Assembly: GCA_910587785.1 (NCBI GenBank)
Contig: CAJUOA010000023.1
Coordinates: 1 to 35,142, forward strand
Source: an uncultured Oscillospiraceae bacterium
GTDB taxonomy: Bacteria; Bacillota; Clostridia; Oscillospirales; Oscillospiraceae
Direction of reading: 5' to 3'
DNA: 35,142 nucleotides
Below the pieces are notes generated by a model. That model saw nothing but the letters and a program-made list of their open reading frames with translations. It did no database searches and was not told where the DNA came from. Shown in pieces: positions 1-7,668 of this stretch (position 1 is its first letter; each line of letters opens with the position of its first letter). Made by a program: the position numbers and the translations under genes.

Positions 1-42
1 AGTATAGTTTCTGTCACAGCCCGGGAAGGAAAGGAGATCGCT

Positions 43-270
43 ATGCTGTCCGTACAGCTGAAAAACGGGGAGTACCTGACCATCGGCGAGAACATCGTCG
101 TCCAGGTCTACCAGACGGGACAGGGATTCCGGGTGGCCGTGGAGGCCCCCAGGGACGTCCCCATCGTTCGCGGCGAGGTGCTTGAGCGCACCGGGAACCG
201 CCCCGCCTGCATCCACGAGGAGCCCCGAAGGGGCAAACCGGGTTTCAAACGGTCCGCGCGGGCCGGTTGA
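43..270 (+). CDS. csrA: CsrA-family translational regulator, divergent
   Basis: A 75-residue protein of the CsrA/RsmA family, which binds GGA motifs in mRNA leaders and blocks ribosome access. The hallmark segments are NGEYLTIGENI (residues 8-18) and EAPRDVPIVRGEV (34-46); R43 matches the RNA-contacting Arg44 of E. coli CsrA. Strand beta-1 is unusual: the common L-x-R-K start is VQLKNG here, so the usual Arg6 is Leu, and the common His before Arg43 is Val. The tail after residue 50 is basic. The start is fixed by an AAGGAG at 31-36. It lies directly upstream of the flagellin gene, as in Bacillus-type loci where CsrA represses hag and is antagonised by FliW; fliW would be expected just left of the window. 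The family call is firm; the target is inferred from position and from the leader hairpin. Confidence 0.9.
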   Translation: MLSVQLKNGEYLTIGENIVVQVYQTGQGFRVAVEAPRDVPIVRGEVLERTGNRPACIHEEPRRGKPGFKRSARAG

Positions 271-335
271 GATAACACCGCGCCATACGCTCCGGGCAGT
301 CTGGCCAGATGTCCGGTCCGGCGCAAAACCATGGG

Positions 336-382
336 AGTGAACGCAAGGATCGCGCTCACTGATATTTTTAAGGAGGAACATC
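336..382 (+). promoter_or_regulatory. Flagellin leader with two candidate CsrA-binding sites
   Basis: Positions 336-360 fold into a hairpin: AGTGA (336-340) pairs with TCACT (356-360), then an A/C mismatch, then CGC (342-344) with GCG (352-354), leaving the loop AAGGATC (345-351). A GGA in a hairpin loop is the preferred CsrA target. A second site, AAGGAGG (370-376), is the flagellin Shine-Dalgarno itself, 7 nt before the ATG. One looped upstream site plus one covering the ribosome binding site matches the known Bacillus subtilis hag leader. The folding is visible; binding is inferred. Confidence 0.6.
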
Positions 383-2713
383 ATGCGCATTCAGCACAAT
401 ATCATGGCGATGAACGCCTACCGGAACTACAACAATAACACTAAGGCCCTGTCCGGCAACCTGGAGAAACTCTCTTCCGGCTACAAGATCAACCGCGCCG
501 GTGACGACGCCGCCGGTCTGGCCATCTCTGAGAAGATGCGCGCCCAGATCACCGGCTTGAACGCCGCCCAGAAGAACGTCAAGGACGGCATCTCCCTGGT
601 GAAGACCGCCGAGGGCGCCATGCAGGAGATCCAGGACATGCTCAACCGCATGGACTACCTGGCCACCCAGTCCGCCAACGGCACCTATGACAACGAGGTC
701 GACCGCGCCAACCTCCAGAAGGAAGTCGACGCCCTGAAGACCGAGATCAACCGTATCGCTGACTCTGCCAACTTCAACGGCATCAAGCTCCTGGACGGCT
801 CCCTGGATGAGAACGCCTCCACCACCGTCACCGCTGAGAGCGCCATCAGCAATATCACCACTGAGAGCTATGCTCCTAAGGGTGCGTCTGATGCGTTCAC
901 TGCCAGCTATATCACCAACCGGCCTGAGGCCCAGACAAAGCAGACCAATGCTAAATTCTCTGTTAAACTGGATGATATTGGTATCAACGGCCTTGACGCG
1001 AATGATACCATCTCTTTGAAGGTAGGCGATGCGACGCTTACTTTTAAGGCGGATGCTACTACAAAGGGAACTGTGAAGGATGCTACAACTTTGGCTGACG
1101 CACTTGCTAAGTGCGGTTTTGCAAATGGTGGCGCTGCGAACTCGGCTGATCAGGCCACCTCTGCGGTAACGGATTCGGACACGGCTTCTTGGGATGCCAA
1201 GGCAGGCGCACAAACTCAGGGCACAGATGGTACCACTGCCGCCAATAAATACATTAAAGTAGATGGCCACTGGTATGAGATGGCAGCTGCTAATGGTGAA
1301 ATCACCTTTAGTCAGGTCGATTTCATGAACAAAGGCAGTGATCCTGTCATTCCTGACTATAATGTTACTCTTACAAAGGGCACTGGCAATAACGCTAATA
1401 TGGACCTCACTGGTACTGTGAACTGGCAAAACCAGAAAACTACTACCGGTCTGGCTGTTGGCAGCACCCATCAGGCCCAGGTCAGTGTGGAGATCGACTT
1501 CAGCAAGCTGAAGGACGGTGACAAGCTGATCGCCGGTGAGAAGACGTATGTCTTCAAAGTTGGCAAGGATAGCACCACCGCCGCGTCCGGGGCTAACGAG
1601 CAGCTGGTAGACCTGTCCAAGATCTTCGCGGAGGAATCCGATCTGGCCGACGAGGCCAAGCAGGCTCAGGCTATGGTCAAGATCACCGGAGATATGGGTG
1701 GTGCGAACAGCGCTACCTGGTCTGTTGGTAACCAGGGCGTGGCCGACGGCAAGGGCACTTTGACCTTCCAGTCCCTGTCCACTTATGTGGGTGATGCCAC
1801 CGGTGCAGCCGCTGGTACGGAGAAGTATATCGCCAGCAACACCAACAATGAGATCTGTGACATGCGCACCGAGGCCAGCGTGATGAAGCAGTTCTACAGT
1901 GAGCGCCCCGAGACCGGTGCCGCCGTGTCCTTCAATGTGGATGTGACCAAGATCAAGGCGGGCGACACCTTTACCATCGATGGCAAGACCTTCGAGTTCT
2001 GTGACGGCGAGGCTTCCTCCAGCAAGAATGTGGCTATCAACCTGGGCGACCTGGGTGTTTCCACTGGTCTGCTGGCCAGCCAGACCGGCGATGTGCTCAG
2101 CCGGATCGAGACTGCCATTGAGGGCGCGTTCAATCTGAGCGATGGAGCGTCCAAGTATGAGGTCTCGACTGATACTGCCAGCGGTAAAGTCATTTTGACC
2201 TCCAGTGACGATTCCAATACTGCCTCCATCTATGAAAACCGCACCGCCGCCGAGATGACCCTGCCCACCGTGACTACCACCGGCAGCGCGCTGACTCTCC
2301 AGATCGGCGACACCAGCGACGATTTCAACCAGATGAAGGTCTCTGTTGGCGACATGCATGTCTCTGCCATGGGCACCATGAAGGACGGTAAGGCCACCGC
2401 CAGCATCGCTGACATCGACATCAGCAATCAGACCGGCGCGGCCGCTGCTGTCAACGTCATCAAGGATGCCATCAACTACGTCTCCGGCGTCCGCGGCGAT
2501 CTGGGCGCTATCCAGAACCGTCTGGACCACACCGCCAACAACCTGTCCGTGATGGCTGAGAACATCCAGGACGCTGAGTCCACCATCCGCGACACCGATG
2601 TTGCCGACGAGATGATGAAGTACGTCAAGAACAACATCCTCGTCCAGTCCGCCCAGGCCATGCTGGCCCAGGCCAACCAGGTGCCTCAGGGCGTGCTCCA
2701 GCTCCTCGGCTAA
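383..2713 (+). CDS. hag: Flagellin, large, with mosaic central domain
   Basis: Flagellar filament subunit of 776 residues, much longer than the roughly 270-500 usual for Firmicutes flagellins. The conserved D0/D1 N-terminus spans about residues 1-140 (starts MRIQHNIMAMNAYR, with LSSGYKINRAGDDAAGLAIS) and the C-terminal D1/D0 covers about 690-776, ending MLAQANQVPQGVLQLLG. The roughly 550 residues between form the surface-exposed variable domain. Codon use changes inside the gene: the ends are rich in C/G at third positions, whereas about 860-1460 is clearly richer in A/T, suggesting the exposed domain was exchanged by recombination. There is no signal peptide, as expected for type III export. 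A strong AAGGAGG precedes the ATG. csrA lies upstream and the lysine methylase gene follows, so the many lysines of the variable domain are likely methylated. Confidence 0.96.
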   Translation: MRIQHNIMAMNAYRNYNNNTKALSGNLEKLSSGYKINRAGDDAAGLAISEKMRAQITGLNAAQKNVKDGISLVKTAEGAMQEIQDMLNRMDYLATQSANGTYDNEVDRANLQKEVDALKTEINRIADSANFNGIKLLDGSLDENASTTVTAESAISNITTESYAPKGASDAFTASYITNRPEAQTKQTNAKFSVKLDDIGINGLDANDTISLKVGDATLTFKADATTKGTVKDATTLADALAKCGFANGGAANSADQATSAVTDSDTASWDAKAGAQTQGTDGTTAANKYIKVDGHWYEMAAANGEITFSQVDFMNKGSDPVIPDYNVTLTKGTGNNANMDLTGTVNWQNQKTTTGLAVGSTHQAQVSVEIDFSKLKDGDKLIAGEKTYVFKVGKDSTTAASGANEQLVDLSKIFAEESDLADEAKQAQAMVKITGDMGGANSATWSVGNQGVADGKGTLTFQSLSTYVGDATGAAAGTEKYIASNTNNEICDMRTEASVMKQFYSERPETGAAVSFNVDVTKIKAGDTFTIDGKTFEFCDGEASSSKNVAINLGDLGVSTGLLASQTGDVLSRIETAIEGAFNLSDGASKYEVSTDTASGKVILTSSDDSNTASIYENRTAAEMTLPTVTTTGSALTLQIGDTSDDFNQMKVSVGDMHVSAMGTMKDGKATASIADIDISNQTGAAAAVNVIKDAINYVSGVRGDLGAIQNRLDHTANNLSVMAENIQDAESTIRDTDVADEMMKYVKNNILVQSAQAMLAQANQVPQGVLQLLG

Positions 2714-2746
2714 TACGGGTGTGCTTTCCAACAGAAAATCCAGAAC

Positions 2747-2776
2747 AAGGGGGCGGGCTTCGGCCTGTCCCCTTTT
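2747..2776 (+). terminator. Terminator after flagellin
   Basis: A 12-bp stem (2747-2758 with 2763-2774, two G-U pairs) closed by a C-UUCG-G tetraloop and followed by a short T run. It ends 20 nt before fliB, so fliB probably receives only read-through transcription from the flagellin promoter. Confidence 0.75.
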
Positions 2777-2796
2777 GACAGAAAGGCGGTGACCCC

Positions 2797-4029
2797 ATGG
2801 CCGGTCAAAAGAGGGGCGTCCTGATCGACAAGGACCTGCGCCCCGCATATTATGATGACTTCCACTGTCTGGCGGCAGACTGCTGCCTGAGCTGCTGCAA
2901 GGGATGGCGCATCAGCTTTGACAAAAAGGACTATCTCTCCCTGAAGCGCCAGAGCGGCTCCCCGGAGCTCAACGAGCGCCTGGACCACGGCCTGTGCCGC
3001 ATCCGCAGCGGCCCCCTTTCAGACGTCCACTACGGAGAGTTTGTCATGGCGGGCGGCGTCTGCCCCCTGTTGCGGAAGGACAGCCTGTGCGCGCTCCAGG
3101 TGGAGAAGGGCCACGGTGCCCTGCCCTTTGTCTGCCGTAGCTTCCCCCGGGCGGAGAGCTACCAGGTCTCTGGGTATCTGGAGCGTTCGCTGTCCCCGGC
3201 CTGCGAGGGGGTGCTCTCCCTGCTGTGGGAGCACCCGGAGGGGATGGATTTCCGCTCTGACCCTCTACCCAAGGAGAAACGGCGACGGGGTCGGTTCCCG
3301 GAGGACAGCGTCCTGGCACCCTGGTTCCACTCCATCCGTTCCCAGTGTATTGACCTGCTCCAGGACAGGCGCTTCCCCCTGCCCCACCGCATCCTCCTCA
3401 TGGGACTGGCCCTCCGGGAACTAGCGGACGGAGAGGCGGATATCCCTCGCTGGCTGGAGCGGACCCGCCTCCTGCCGGAGCGCCCGGAGGCGGCGGAGGT
3501 CTTCCATGAGAGCGGACTGGGCAAGGAGCTGCACATGTTCCTGAGTAACAACATTCGCTTGCTCTTCTCTCTGCGGGTAACGGGGGCGGATTTCTCTGGG
3601 GTTCACGCCGTGCTGGCAGGCGGATTGGGAATTGAGGTGCGTCTTGCAGAGACCCAGGCCACCATCCACTGCGAGCCCTACCTTGCCGCGCGCCGCCGGT
3701 TCTCAGAGGTTTTCAGCGGCAGGGAATATTTTATGGAAAACCTGCTGGTGTCCCTTTTTTTCCACCTGCATATGCCCAGCTTGGGGAGTCCTGAGGAGCT
3801 GTGGAAGAGCTATGTGAATTTCTGCAACCTTTACTCGTTTTACCGCTTTCTCTCGGTCATGAGCTGCCAAGAGGGTGCCGCCGGGAATCGGGAGGAGCTC
3901 TTCCGCTTGATGGTCTTCGCAAGCCGGGGGCTCATTCACAACAACGCCCAGCAGTCCTCCCTCCGGGACGAGCTCTTCCAAAACGACAGTGCCACCCTGG
4001 CCCACATGGCCATCCTTCTGGGCGGCTGA
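2797..4029 (+). CDS. fliB: Flagellin lysine-N-methylase
   Basis: A 410-residue FliB-family protein, which methylates surface lysines of flagellin. The N-terminal cysteine cluster (C24, C29, C30, C33, C34 in HCLAADCCLSCCKGW) and the later single cysteines in GGVCPLL, SLCAL, FVCRSFPR and PACEG are the family pattern; Salmonella FliB is reported to carry a [4Fe-4S] cluster needed for methyl transfer from S-adenosylmethionine. The C-terminal half is helical with no recognised motif. The ATG is preceded by AAAGGCGG. The position next to a flagellin with a lysine-containing exposed domain supports the assignment. A GTG 6 nt upstream in frame is an alternative start. Confidence 0.9.
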   Translation: MAGQKRGVLIDKDLRPAYYDDFHCLAADCCLSCCKGWRISFDKKDYLSLKRQSGSPELNERLDHGLCRIRSGPLSDVHYGEFVMAGGVCPLLRKDSLCALQVEKGHGALPFVCRSFPRAESYQVSGYLERSLSPACEGVLSLLWEHPEGMDFRSDPLPKEKRRRGRFPEDSVLAPWFHSIRSQCIDLLQDRRFPLPHRILLMGLALRELADGEADIPRWLERTRLLPERPEAAEVFHESGLGKELHMFLSNNIRLLFSLRVTGADFSGVHAVLAGGLGIEVRLAETQATIHCEPYLAARRRFSEVFSGREYFMENLLVSLFFHLHMPSLGSPEELWKSYVNFCNLYSFYRFLSVMSCQEGAAGNREELFRLMVFASRGLIHNNAQQSSLRDELFQNDSATLAHMAILLGG

Positions 4030-4046
4030 ACGGGCGGGGATACAGG

Positions 4047-4078
4047 CGGCGTCAGGCTTTTGCCTGACGCCGTTTTTT
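4047..4078 (+). terminator. Rho-independent terminator after fliB
   Basis: A perfect 11-bp stem (4047-4057 with 4062-4072), loop TTTT, then six Ts at 4073-4078. It closes the motility block before the serC promoter. Confidence 0.92.
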
Positions 4079-4123
4079 CTCGCAGCGGCAAAAGAATTGC
4101 GACAGAAGATTTTGATTCTCCTG

Positions 4124-4152
4124 TTGCTTTTTTTGGCAAAATGTACTATACT
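4124..4152 (+). promoter_or_regulatory. Sigma-A type promoter of serC
   Basis: TTGCTT (4124-4129), 17-nt spacer, TATACT (4147-4152). Transcription would start near 4159, giving a leader of about 37 nt ending in an AGGAGG at 4182-4187. Confidence 0.75.
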
Positions 4153-4195
4153 GGAATTGTTCGGAGAACCCAATAACTCTTAGGAGGAAAAAACG

Positions 4196-5290
4196 ATGAA
4201 GTACGACCGCATTTATAACTTTTCCGCTGGCCCTGCAATGATGCCGGAGCCCGTCCTGGAGGAGATCCGGGATGAGATGCTCAACTACCAGGGCTCCGGC
4301 ATGTGCGTGATGGAGATGAGCCACCGCTCCAAGGTCTATCAGCAGATCATCGACGAGGCGGAGCAGGACCTCCGCGACCTGATGAATATCCCTGATAACT
4401 ACAAGGTGCTCTTCATCCAGGGCGGCGCGACGCTCCAGTTCGCCATGATCCCCATGAACCTGATGAAGAACGGCGTGGCCTGCTACGTGGAGACCGGCGC
4501 CTGGTCCAAGAAGGCCATCGCCGAGGCCAAGAAGTACGGCGACGTACACGTAGTGGCCTCCAGCAAGGACCGCAACTACAGCTACGTCCCCGACTGCTCC
4601 AACCTGGACATCCCCGAGAATGCCGACTATGTCTACATCTGCGAGAACGAGACCATCCATGGCGTCACCTGGAACAAGCTGCCCGACACCAAGGGCCATA
4701 TCCTGGTCAGCGACCAGAGCTCCATGTTCCTCTCCAAGCCCTGCAACGTCTCTGACTACGGCCTCATTTACGCCGGTGTGCAGAAGAACGTGGGCCCTGC
4801 CGGCATGGTGGTGGTCATTGTCCGGGAGGACCTGATCCGCGACCCCTCCGAGCTGGACCCCAAGACCCCCATCTATATGGCCTATAAGACCCACTCCGAC
4901 AACGGCTCCATGTACAACACCCCCAACTGCTGGGCCATCTACTGTTGCGGCAAGGTCTTCAAGTACCTCAAGAGCATCGGCGGTCTGGAGGCTATGAACC
5001 AGCGCAACATTGACAAGGCCAAGGTCATGTATGACTTCCTGGACAGCTCCAAGATGTTCAAGGGCACGGTTGACAAGGAGTTCCGCTCCCTGATGAACAT
5101 CCCCTTCGTCACCGGCAGCGACGAGCTGGACGCCAAGGTGGTGGCTGCTACCAAGGCCGCAGGCTACGACAACCTCAAGGGCCACAAGAGCGTGGGCGGC
5201 CTGCGGGCCTCCACCTACAACGCCATGCCTAAGGAGGGCGTGGAGGCCCTGGTGGAGTTCCTGAAGAAGTTCGAGGCTGAAAACGGCTGA
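4196..5290 (+). CDS. serC: Phosphoserine aminotransferase
   Basis: PLP enzyme of 364 residues that makes 3-phosphoserine from 3-phosphohydroxypyruvate and glutamate, the second step of serine synthesis; class V aminotransferase fold. The N-terminal YNFSAGPAMMPEPVLE and the MEMSHRS motif are SerC signatures. The likely PLP Schiff-base lysine is K197 in GVQKNVGPAG, preceded by DQSSMFLSKP. Length matches the family (about 360). It is the first gene of an operon with a DUF6440 gene 3 nt downstream and serA beyond it. The start is set by an AGGAGG 8 nt upstream. Confidence 0.96.
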   Translation: MKYDRIYNFSAGPAMMPEPVLEEIRDEMLNYQGSGMCVMEMSHRSKVYQQIIDEAEQDLRDLMNIPDNYKVLFIQGGATLQFAMIPMNLMKNGVACYVETGAWSKKAIAEAKKYGDVHVVASSKDRNYSYVPDCSNLDIPENADYVYICENETIHGVTWNKLPDTKGHILVSDQSSMFLSKPCNVSDYGLIYAGVQKNVGPAGMVVVIVREDLIRDPSELDPKTPIYMAYKTHSDNGSMYNTPNCWAIYCCGKVFKYLKSIGGLEAMNQRNIDKAKVMYDFLDSSKMFKGTVDKEFRSLMNIPFVTGSDELDAKVVAATKAAGYDNLKGHKSVGGLRASTYNAMPKEGVEALVEFLKKFEAENG

Positions 5291-5293
5291 TCT

Positions 5294-5482
5294 ATGTTTG
5301 GGAAAGAAAAAAAGAGTCCGCGTTTTACAGTCAAGGAGGGTCCGGCCGCCGGCCTCTCGATCATCTGTGATACGGAGACAGGCGTCCACTATTTGGCCAC
5401 GGTGGGCGACGGGCTTACGTATTACTCCAGCATCACCCCCCTGTTGGATGAAAACGGGAACGTTGTGATCGACAAAAATTAA
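5294..5482 (+). CDS. DUF6440 family small protein
   Basis: A 62-residue protein matching, from memory, DUF6440: a basic start (MFGKEKKSPRF) followed by IICDTETGVHYLATVGDGLTY and the typical ending ITPLLDENGNVVID. It has no signal peptide, membrane segment or recognisable catalytic residues, and its function is unknown. It starts 3 nt after the serC stop with no strong Shine-Dalgarno of its own, so translational coupling is likely, and serA begins 22 nt after its stop. Its place inside the serine operon suggests co-expression with, not necessarily a role in, serine synthesis. Confidence 0.75.
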   Translation: MFGKEKKSPRFTVKEGPAAGLSIICDTETGVHYLATVGDGLTYYSSITPLLDENGNVVIDKN

Positions 5483-5504
5483 AATTGAGGAGAATGATGC
5501 AATT

Positions 5505-6416
5505 ATGAGAATCTTAGTCACTGACGGGATGGACAAGACCGCCCTGGCACAGCTCAAGGCCAACGGCCACGAGGTGGTGGAGCGCTTCTACGCCCCCGAG
5601 GAGCTGGGCGCGGCCCTGCGGGACTTCGACGCCGTCGTGGTCCGCAGCGCCACCAAGGTCCGCGCCAACCACATTGACGAGGCCAAGGGCGGCCGGCTCA
5701 AGCTTATCATCCGCGGCGGCGTGGGCGTGGACAACATCGACGTCAAGTACGCCGAGGAGGCCGGCATCACCGTCAAGAACACCCCCAAGGCGTCCAGCAA
5801 CTCCGTGGCCGAGCTGGCCATGGGCCATATGTTCTCCTGCGCCCGCTTCCTCTCCATCGCGGGCCACACCATGCGCGAGGACAAGTGGGAGAAGAAAGCC
5901 TACGGCAAGGGCATCGAGCTGGGCGGCAAGACCCTGGGCATCATCGGCTTTGGCCGCATCGGACAGGCGCTGGGCCGCATGGCCAAGGGCATCGGCATGG
6001 AGGTCATCGCGCAGGATATCTTCCATGTCCCCGGCATTGAGGAGCAGCTGGGCATGAAGTACGTGGAGCTGGACGAGCTCCTGGCCCGGGCCGACTTCAT
6101 CTCCCTCCACACCCCCAGCCTCAACGGCGTCAAGCTCATCTGCAAGGAGAACATCGACAAGATGAAGGACGGCGTGGTCTTCATCAACACCAGCCGCGGC
6201 GACAACGTCAACGAGAACGACCTGCTGGAGGCGCTGAACGCCGGCAAGGTCCGCGCCGCCGGTCTGGACGTCTACGCCGACGAGCCCGCCACCAACAAAG
6301 CCCTCTACAACCACCCCAACGTCTCCTGCACCCCCCACATCGGCGCCGCCACCAAGGAGGCCCAGCAGCGCATCGGCGTGGAGATCGTGGACATTATCGA
6401 GAACTTCGGGAAGTAA
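5505..6416 (+). CDS. serA: D-3-phosphoglycerate dehydrogenase, short form
   Basis: NAD-dependent D-2-hydroxyacid dehydrogenase of 303 residues, catalysing the first step of serine synthesis. The Rossmann motif is GIIGFGRIGQALG; the catalytic Arg, Glu and His are R231 (INTSRG), E260 (ADEPA) and H278 (TPHIG), with the usual family spacing. The C-terminal ACT regulatory domain of long SerA enzymes is absent, so serine feedback through that domain is not expected. A GAGGAG lies 12 nt before the ATG. Pairing with serC favours phosphoglycerate as the substrate over another 2-hydroxyacid. Confidence 0.93.
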   Translation: MRILVTDGMDKTALAQLKANGHEVVERFYAPEELGAALRDFDAVVVRSATKVRANHIDEAKGGRLKLIIRGGVGVDNIDVKYAEEAGITVKNTPKASSNSVAELAMGHMFSCARFLSIAGHTMREDKWEKKAYGKGIELGGKTLGIIGFGRIGQALGRMAKGIGMEVIAQDIFHVPGIEEQLGMKYVELDELLARADFISLHTPSLNGVKLICKENIDKMKDGVVFINTSRGDNVNENDLLEALNAGKVRAAGLDVYADEPATNKALYNHPNVSCTPHIGAATKEAQQRIGVEIVDIIENFGK

Positions 6417-6437
6417 GACCTGTCTTCAGGCAGATAA

Positions 6438-6472
6438 AGGGAGCGTCCGGTCCTCCGGGCGCTCCCTGTTTT
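6438..6472 (+). terminator. Terminator after serA
   Basis: A 13-bp stem (6438-6450 with 6455-6467, one G-U pair), loop TCCT, followed by GTTTTA. It lies between convergent serA and the DUF5655 gene and may serve both strands, though the T run is weak. Confidence 0.7.
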
Positions 6473-6485
6473 AGTATACAAATTG

Positions 6486-6866
6486 TCATCTTTTTGCGGA
6501 AGAAAACTCATAGGCGCCGCGTATCCACCCCAGGAGCTCCCTGTCCACGTCTCCGGGCTCCAGGAGGGGGATGTGGGTGGTCCAGCGGCCCGGATAGGGC
6601 TCCGTGGAGAGCATCACCCGGGGGGAGTCCAGCCGCTCCGGCAGGCCCAGGGTCACGAGGAGGTAGTCCCTGCCGCAGCCCTCCATCTTCTTCCGGGGCA
6701 GGGAGGCGCAGGCGAACATCCGGCAGCAGTAGAAGGACACCTGGGTCTTCTGCACACGGACCTCCGTATCCGGGAAGGCCGCGAGGACCGCGTCCTCCAG
6801 GGCCTGGTAGAGGGCCAGGGCGCGGGGGAAGCCGTCGAAAAAGAAGAGGATGTCGGGATTTTTCAT
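6486..6866 (-). CDS. DUF5655 domain protein
   Basis: A 126-residue protein recognised as DUF5655-like from the segments VRVQKTQVSFYCCRMFACASLP and LSTEPYPGRWTTHIPL near residues 38-60 and 83-105; such domains have no established function and often sit in proteins of the same size class as DUF1801. The start chosen (MKNPDILFFFDG) overlaps the stop of the upstream GyrI-like gene in an ATGA, and a GGAGG lies 8 nt before it, so the two genes are translationally coupled. A longer in-frame extension upstream was rejected because it is an antisense-like, low-complexity Pro/Arg-rich stretch inside the GyrI-like gene. Confidence 0.75.
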   Translation of the reverse strand: MKNPDILFFFDGFPRALALYQALEDAVLAAFPDTEVRVQKTQVSFYCCRMFACASLPRKKMEGCGRDYLLVTLGLPERLDSPRVMLSTEPYPGRWTTHIPLLEPGDVDRELLGWIRGAYEFSSAKR

Positions 6867-7507
6867 GCAGATTCCCTCCGAATCGGGTGCCGGATCAACG
6901 TTTTGAGTTTCGCCGGTGTGGTGCGGCGGGGGTCGGAGAGATAGATTTCGTGGTGCCGCCGGGTGTCCGATAGGTCTTGGACGTACCCCTGCCCGGTGAT
7001 GAACGCCTCCAGTGCGCCGATGGAAGCGGGTTCGCTGTCGTAGGGCCCTGTGTGGAGGATATGGGCGCACAGGCCCTCCTCCCAGCGGAGGAAGCGGGCG
7101 CTTGAGAGGTCCAGCTCCGGCTTCTTGGCGGCCAATTTCTCCCGGGCCCAGTGGAAGACCTCCTCCGTGACGAAATCCGGCTGACGGATGAGGGACACCC
7201 AGCGGAAGTCCGACTTGTCCGCCGGGGCGCGGCCATCGAAACCGGGAATGTCCGTCCACCACAGACCCTCCAGCGGCGGGACCACGTACTCGAAGTAGCC
7301 CTCCGGGGTCTCACCGCCCATCTTGCTCATTTTTACGGTAAAACTGAGGCCGTAGAGGATTTCCATGGCCTCCTGGTAGGCGGGGGAGGTGTTGGGGTCG
7401 CCCCGGCCCTCCACAGTGAAGAACACCATCTCCGGTACCTGGACGATGGCCGGTCCCTTGGGTAGATAAAGATGCTTTTCCAACTTTTTGTAATCAATCT
7501 TGTCCAT
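6863..7507 (-). CDS. GyrI-like small-molecule-binding domain protein
   Basis: A 214-residue stand-alone GyrI-like protein (SOUL/AraC effector-binding superfamily). The start MDKIDYKKLEKHLYLPKGPAIVQVP, the GRGDPNTSPAYQEAMEILYGLSFTVK segment and the late LRWEEGLCAHILHTGPYDSE block are family features. Such proteins bind or hydrolyse small hydrophobic or cationic molecules; some give resistance to cyclopropanoid or gyrase-directed compounds. No DNA-binding domain is present. Its last codon overlaps the DUF5655 start, so the two are co-expressed. Upstream it is separated from the Sel1-like gene by repeat copy A. Confidence 0.85.
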   Translation of the reverse strand: MDKIDYKKLEKHLYLPKGPAIVQVPEMVFFTVEGRGDPNTSPAYQEAMEILYGLSFTVKMSKMGGETPEGYFEYVVPPLEGLWWTDIPGFDGRAPADKSDFRWVSLIRQPDFVTEEVFHWAREKLAAKKPELDLSSARFLRWEEGLCAHILHTGPYDSEPASIGALEAFITGQGYVQDLSDTRRHHEIYLSDPRRTTPAKLKTLIRHPIRRESA

Positions 7508-7533
7508 ATTTTTGCGTCCTTATAAAAAATCTC

Positions 7534-7615
7534 CATGAGCGAAACGAAGTTTCGCGGACAAAAAGTTTTTCTTCTTTTGCTTCTTTTCTTCTTTGTTCAC
7601 AAAGAAGAAAAGAAG
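7534..7615 (-). repeat. Two-hairpin repeat, copy A
   Basis: About 82 bp. Read on the minus strand it is hairpin 1 (7615-7600 with 7595-7580, perfect 16-bp stem, 4-nt loop), an A-rich spacer ending AAAAACTTTTTGTCC, then hairpin 2 (GCGAAAC, loop TTC, GTTTCGC; 7555-7539) and TCATG. The same plan occurs at 9609-9687 and, inverted, at 9512-9590. The left edge of hairpin 1 falls exactly where Sel1-like coding similarity stops, suggesting insertion into that gene. Confidence 0.8.
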
Positions 7616-7668
7616 AGGCGGCACCGGCGCCGGGCCTCCTCCAGGTCCATGGGGGCCACGACGCCGGG

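Noticed and set aside
271..335. Sigma-28 flagellin promoter between csrA and flagellin
   Set aside because: No TAAA-N15-GCCGATAA-like pair is visible; flagellin may be transcribed from upstream of csrA.
368..2848. Very long open frame on the minus strand opposite flagellin
   Set aside because: It is the antisense shadow of a GC-rich gene: Gly/Val/Leu/His-rich, no domain, no ribosome site, while the plus strand gives clear flagellin motifs. The same applies to the long minus-strand frames opposite serC, the deacetylase and the three binding proteins.
4079..4195. T-box or other riboswitch before serC
   Set aside because: The leader after the promoter is about 37 nt with no TGGN-type T-box sequence or stem.
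6867..7262. Long N-terminal extension of the DUF5655 protein
   Set aside because: Pro/Arg/Gly-rich and inside the well-supported GyrI-like gene on another frame; a coupled ATG with GGAGG exists at 6866.
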